Shown here piece after piece: positions 15,762-18,225 of a stretch of DNA of 18,225 bases. Positions within the stretch are counted from its first letter, which is position 1; each line of letters begins with the position of its first letter. This DNA is from Aureococcus anophagefferens. Taxonomy: Eukaryota; Sar; Pelagophyceae; Pelagomonadales; Pelagomonadaceae. The stretch covers positions 894-19,118 of the forward strand of contig NW_008705610.1 of the NCBI RefSeq assembly GCF_000186865.1, in the 5' to 3' direction. A program made the translations under genes and the position numbers. The notes beneath the pieces were generated by a model. The model was not told where the DNA came from, made no database searches, and was given only the letters and a program-made list of their open reading frames with translations.

Positions 15762-16712
15762 ATGGGCGTCTCGGGCCTGCTCCCCATGTTCCGCGGGTCG
15801 ACGCAGACGGTGCACGTGTCGCGCTACACGCACGAGGTTGTCGCCATCGACGGCTACGCGTGGCTGCACCGCGGCGTGCACGCCTGCGCGTCGGAGCTCG
15901 GCGCGGGCGGCGCGAGCGACAAGCACATCGAGTTCTGCATGGGCCGCGTGGCTTTACTGCTCCACTACAAGGTGAAGCCCCTGCTCGTCTTCGACGGCGG
16001 CGCGCTGCCGGCCAAGGCCGCCCAGGAGGCGAGCCGGCGCGGCAAGCGCGAGCACGCCAAGGCGATGGCGAGCCAGAAGGCGCGCGAGGACTCGCAGGAG
16101 GAGGCGCGCAAGTGGTACGCCAAGTGGTACGCCGGTCATGGCGAAGCAGCTCGTCGACGCCAGCGCGGCGCGCTGGGGCGACCGCGTCGACTTCCTCGTG
16201 GCGCCCTACGAGGCGGATTCGCAGCTCGCGCAGCTCGCGCGGTCCGGCGGCGATCGTGAGCGAGGACAGCGACAACCTCGCCTACGGCGCGCCGCGCGTG
16301 CTCTTCAAGCTCGACGCCGAGCGCCCAGCAGGTCGTGCTCGCGGACCTCTTCGCGGCGGGCCCGGACGTCAGCGCGATCGACGTCCGGAGCTGGACGCAG
16401 CATATGTTCGTGACCATGTGCGCGCTCGCGGGCTGCGACTACGTCGACGTCGAGGCCGTCAAGAACGCGCGCCGCCTCGTGGCGCGCTACAAGGACCGGA
16501 TGAAGGTCCTGCGGGCCTTGAAGTGCGAGTGCGCGGCGTGCCCGGACGACTGCGAGGCGCGCGGCGCTGACCTTCGGCCACCAGTTGGTCTACGACAAAA
16601 AACGCACCGCCGTTGCCGGAGGCGGCGGCCCTGGTCCGACTTCCTCGGTGCGCCGCTCGACGCCGCCGTCGCTGCGGGCATCGCGCGCGCGAGGGTCCGG
16701 GGACACTACTAG
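15762..16712 (+). pseudogene. Exonuclease 1-like (XPG/FEN family) nuclease domain, frame-broken
   Basis: The start MGVSGLLPMFRG matches the invariant N-terminus of EXO1-type nucleases, so I chose 15762 rather than the in-frame ATG at 15708. Family landmarks follow in order: VVAIDGYAWLHRGVHACA, HYKVKPLLVFDGGALPAK, then MAKQLVDASAARW, FLVAPYEADSQLAQL, IVSEDSDNLAYG, ALAGCDY, VARYKDRMKVLRALK, HQLVYDKKRTAV and FLGAPLDAAVAAGIA. These are in different frames: after about 16130 the frame moves +1 near 16135, 16245, 16325, 16570 and probably twice in 16600-16645. The coding part ends at a TAG at about 16710, inside a duplicated piece of the neighbouring gene, so the long C-terminal region typical of EXO1 is missing. 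EXO1 acts in mismatch repair and end resection in the nucleus. This copy is either decayed or mis-assembled. Confidence 0.75.
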
Positions 16713-16845
16713 GCTACGCCTCGGGGCAGAAGTCGCCAGCGAGGGCGAGGGCCGGGTCGGCGGTGGAGGCGCGCGGCGCCGAGGATCTGCCCGGAGGGAG
16801 AGCGGAGGTCGACGACGGGGGCGAGGTCGAGGACGAGCTCCTACG
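16699..16845 (-). repeat. Direct repeat, copy 1: duplicated 3' end of the EDR2-like gene
   Basis: About 147 bp matching 16890-17039 (offset 191-194 bp) with few differences, separated from it by a 44-bp spacer. On the minus strand it repeats the terminal coding segment (ELVLDLAP, then VVDLRSPSGQIL). It has a 2-bp indel relative to the other copy that shifts its frame. It overlaps the end of the nuclease-like gene. Confidence 0.9.
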
Positions 16846-16889
16846 GTAGGGGGTTTTCCCGTTGAACACCCACGGCTCCACCCGGAGAC

Positions 16890-17039
16890 GGGGACACTAC
16901 TAGGCTACGCCTCGGGGCAGAAGTCGCCAGCGAGGGCGAGGGCCGGGTCGGCACGGTGGAGGCGCGCGGCGTCGAGGATCTGCCCGGGGGGGAGAGCGGA
17001 GGTCGACGACGAGGGCGACGTCGAGGACGAGCTCCTACG
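16890..17039 (-). repeat. Direct repeat, copy 2: 3' end of the EDR2-like gene
   Basis: Partner of 16699-16845. Both begin ggggacactactaggctacg and end gagctcctacg. This copy carries the coherent C-terminal residues (ILDAARLHRADPA … FCPEA, stop). It has one extra G in a plus-strand G run near 16990 compared with the other copy, which causes one of the frame changes. Confidence 0.9.
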
Positions 17040-17871
17040 TCGCGCTCTTGACGACGGAAAGGATCCGCCGCGGAGCCAGCGATGTCCGCGTCGACCTCGA
17101 AATAGTCGGGCCCGGAGAAGTAGGGGAGCTGCCCTGGCGAGTTTGGCGGCGTTGTGGCCGCCGCCGACGGGCCCGAAGAACGAGCTTGGCGGCGTTGTGG
17201 AGAGCTTCAAGGGCCCCGGCGAGCTTGGCGTTGCCGCCGACGGCGCGGCGCGAGCCAGTTTCTCAACTTCAGCCGCGCGTCGCCGTTCGCGCGCGCGCAC
17301 GCAGATGACGAAGTTGCCCGAAGGGCATGCAAAAGTTGAGGTCGAACTCGAAGACCTTGCCGCCGTCCGGCCCTTTGCGACGAAAGCGCCCGGGTGGCGC
17401 GCTTCGTGGAGCTGGGGCACGTCCGTGAGGAAGAGGGCGCACAAACTCGGCGCGCTCGGCACCTTGACGCGGTCGCAGAGGTAGCCGCCGCCGCGGGCTC
17501 GCTCCGGCAGTGCCCATCGTTCGTCGACGGCTAGGGCGGCAGGCCGCAGTGCGCGTCGCGGTCGTCGTCGGCGAGCGACGCCGCGGAGCCGCCCGGCGAC
17601 GCCGCATCCGCGCACTCGTTGTCGCGGCCGTCGTCGTCGGACGCGCGCGTCGTCGCGGCCATCGTCTCGGACGTCCCACGGGGCGCCGAGCGCCTCGAGG
17701 ATCGCCGCGGACCGCGCGTTGGGCAGCGCGCCGACGATCGACGCTCCAGGTGAAGTCGTCGCTCGAAGTCACCGCGTCATTTCCGACCTTCTCCGGTGGC
17801 GGCGCCGGCGCGGCTGCCTCTTGTCGTCCCAAATCTGGGCGCGTTCGCGGTCGCGTCGATGGCTCCGACAT
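16905..17871 (-). pseudogene. EDR2 C-terminal (DUF1336)-like gene, frame-broken
   Basis: The likely start is 17871 (MSEPSTRPRTRPD…), directly after an AT-rich upstream stretch. Segments matching the EDR2 C-terminal domain follow in order but in changing frames: GGYLCDRVKVPSAPSL (like 'YLxDKxKxPA'), KVFEFDLNFCMPFG then NFVICVRAR (like 'P-x-G-N-F'), YFSGPDYFEVDADIAGSAA (like 'YFxGxNYxExDVDIGSS'), ELVLDVALVVDLRS, and GQILDAARLHRADPA (like 'LPExILGAxRLxxxD'). It ends with AGDFCPEA and a stop at 16905. Family members bind lipids or regulate membrane-associated signalling in plants and algae. At least five frame changes are needed, one at a run of seven C near 16990, so this is a pseudogene or poorly resolved sequence. 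Confidence 0.6.
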
Positions 17872-17978
17872 CGCGTCGATCGATCTGCTGAAGTAATGAA
17901 ATAAATAAACACAAACTAAACATATACTATTGTACCTAGGTAGAGATACTACGGCAGCTGAGGTCCCGTGGGGATGTG
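17872..17978. promoter_or_regulatory. AT-rich upstream region of the EDR2-like gene
   Basis: The stretch from about 17890 to 17935 (aaataaataaacacaaac, catatactattg) drops sharply in GC directly upstream of the minus-strand start at 17871. It is a plausible promoter or 5' leader. No coding signal was seen. Confidence 0.4.
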
Positions 17979-17979
17979 C

Positions 17980-18032
17980 GTTCACCCTCGGACAGCAGGG
18001 CAACCCATCTAGGCTGCGCCCTGCCCCTGAGT
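17980..18032. repeat. Hairpin-forming 55-bp repeat, copy 1
   Basis: gttcaccctcggacagcagg opens a segment whose two halves (ctcggacagcagggcaacc and ggctgcgccctgcccctgag) are imperfect reverse complements around a short loop. It recurs 191 bp downstream. Confidence 0.75.
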
Positions 18033-18170
18033 TTACTATCTCGCTAGTAGTCAGACTACCTAGCTTCTGCCCCCGCTGGCTGTACACTCCTTCAGTTCGT
18101 TGTCTATAAAATTTGAAACTGGAATAGTATAACAGAGACGCCGGTGTACCGCCACTGCGTAGCCTCGATA

Positions 18171-18225
18171 GTTCACCCTCGGACAGCAGGGCAGCCCCAC
18201 TAGGCTACCTTCCTGTCCCCGAGTT
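18171..18225. repeat. Hairpin-forming 55-bp repeat, copy 2
   Basis: Second copy, reaching the window edge. Its arms (ctcggacagcagggcagcc and ggctacctTcctgtccccgag) pair better than those of the first copy. The 138 bases between the copies (18033-18170) contain no gene or other recognisable feature. Confidence 0.75.

Noticed and set aside
15488..16570. A single 360-codon plus-strand frame across the nuclease region
   Set aside because: Only its IVSEDSDNLAYG part matches the family; the rest is the wrong frame of the EXO1-like gene.
17980..18225. tRNA or other structured RNA gene at the right end
   Set aside because: The hairpins lack a cloverleaf, an anticodon arm and any recognised RNA motif.

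Overview
The window looks like nuclear DNA from a GC-rich eukaryotic alga, most likely a stramenopile of the pelagophyte type (Aureococcus-like). This is inferred from very high GC in coding DNA, AT-rich intergenic patches, and a domain repertoire (BspA/DUF285 repeats, FG-GAP/VCBS blades, GCC2_GCC3 cysteine repeats with a TRP-like membrane domain, Pro/Thr linkers ending PTP) known mainly from such protists. No bacterial operon structure, tRNA, rRNA, CRISPR array or viral gene was seen.

Positions 1-15266 (minus strand) are one enormous modular surface-protein locus. One reading frame (plus-strand triplets 1-3, 4-6, ...) stays open from 14106 to the left edge, about 4,700 codons, and its stop lies outside the window. 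Just upstream, in another frame, is a 389-codon ORF (15266-14097) that starts with a signal peptide. An 11-nt imperfect tandem duplication at the junction is all that separates the two frames, so the locus would otherwise be a protein of more than 5,000 residues.

Order from the N-terminus: signal peptide; BspA-like start; cysteine-rich module; BspA/DUF285 repeats; a beta-sandwich-like domain; GCC2_GCC3 cysteine repeats; one TM helix; a cytosolic region with a 56-aa tandem repeat and Leu/Pro helical repeats; a multi-pass TRP-like membrane domain; an internal signal-peptide-like helix; a second, roughly 98% identical copy of the first modules; three FG-GAP beta-propellers (7, 7 and 6 blades, each bracketed by cysteines); an F5/8C lectin-like domain; a C-type lectin domain; a second beta-sandwich domain; a Pro/Thr stalk carrying a 90-bp minisatellite; one TM helix; a cytoplasmic tail; and a degenerate kinesin-motor-like domain cut by the window edge. 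It reads like two receptor genes, a GCC2/TRP-like receptor and a propeller-lectin receptor, fused without an intervening stop.

Positions 15267-15761 are a divergent intergenic region with AT-rich patches. Positions 15762-16712 (plus) carry a frame-broken exonuclease-1-like nuclease domain. Positions 16905-17871 (minus) carry a frame-broken gene with an EDR2 C-terminal (DUF1336)-like domain. The two converge, and the 3' end of the EDR2-like gene is duplicated into the end of the nuclease gene. The last 350 bases hold no gene but contain two copies of a 55-bp hairpin-forming repeat.
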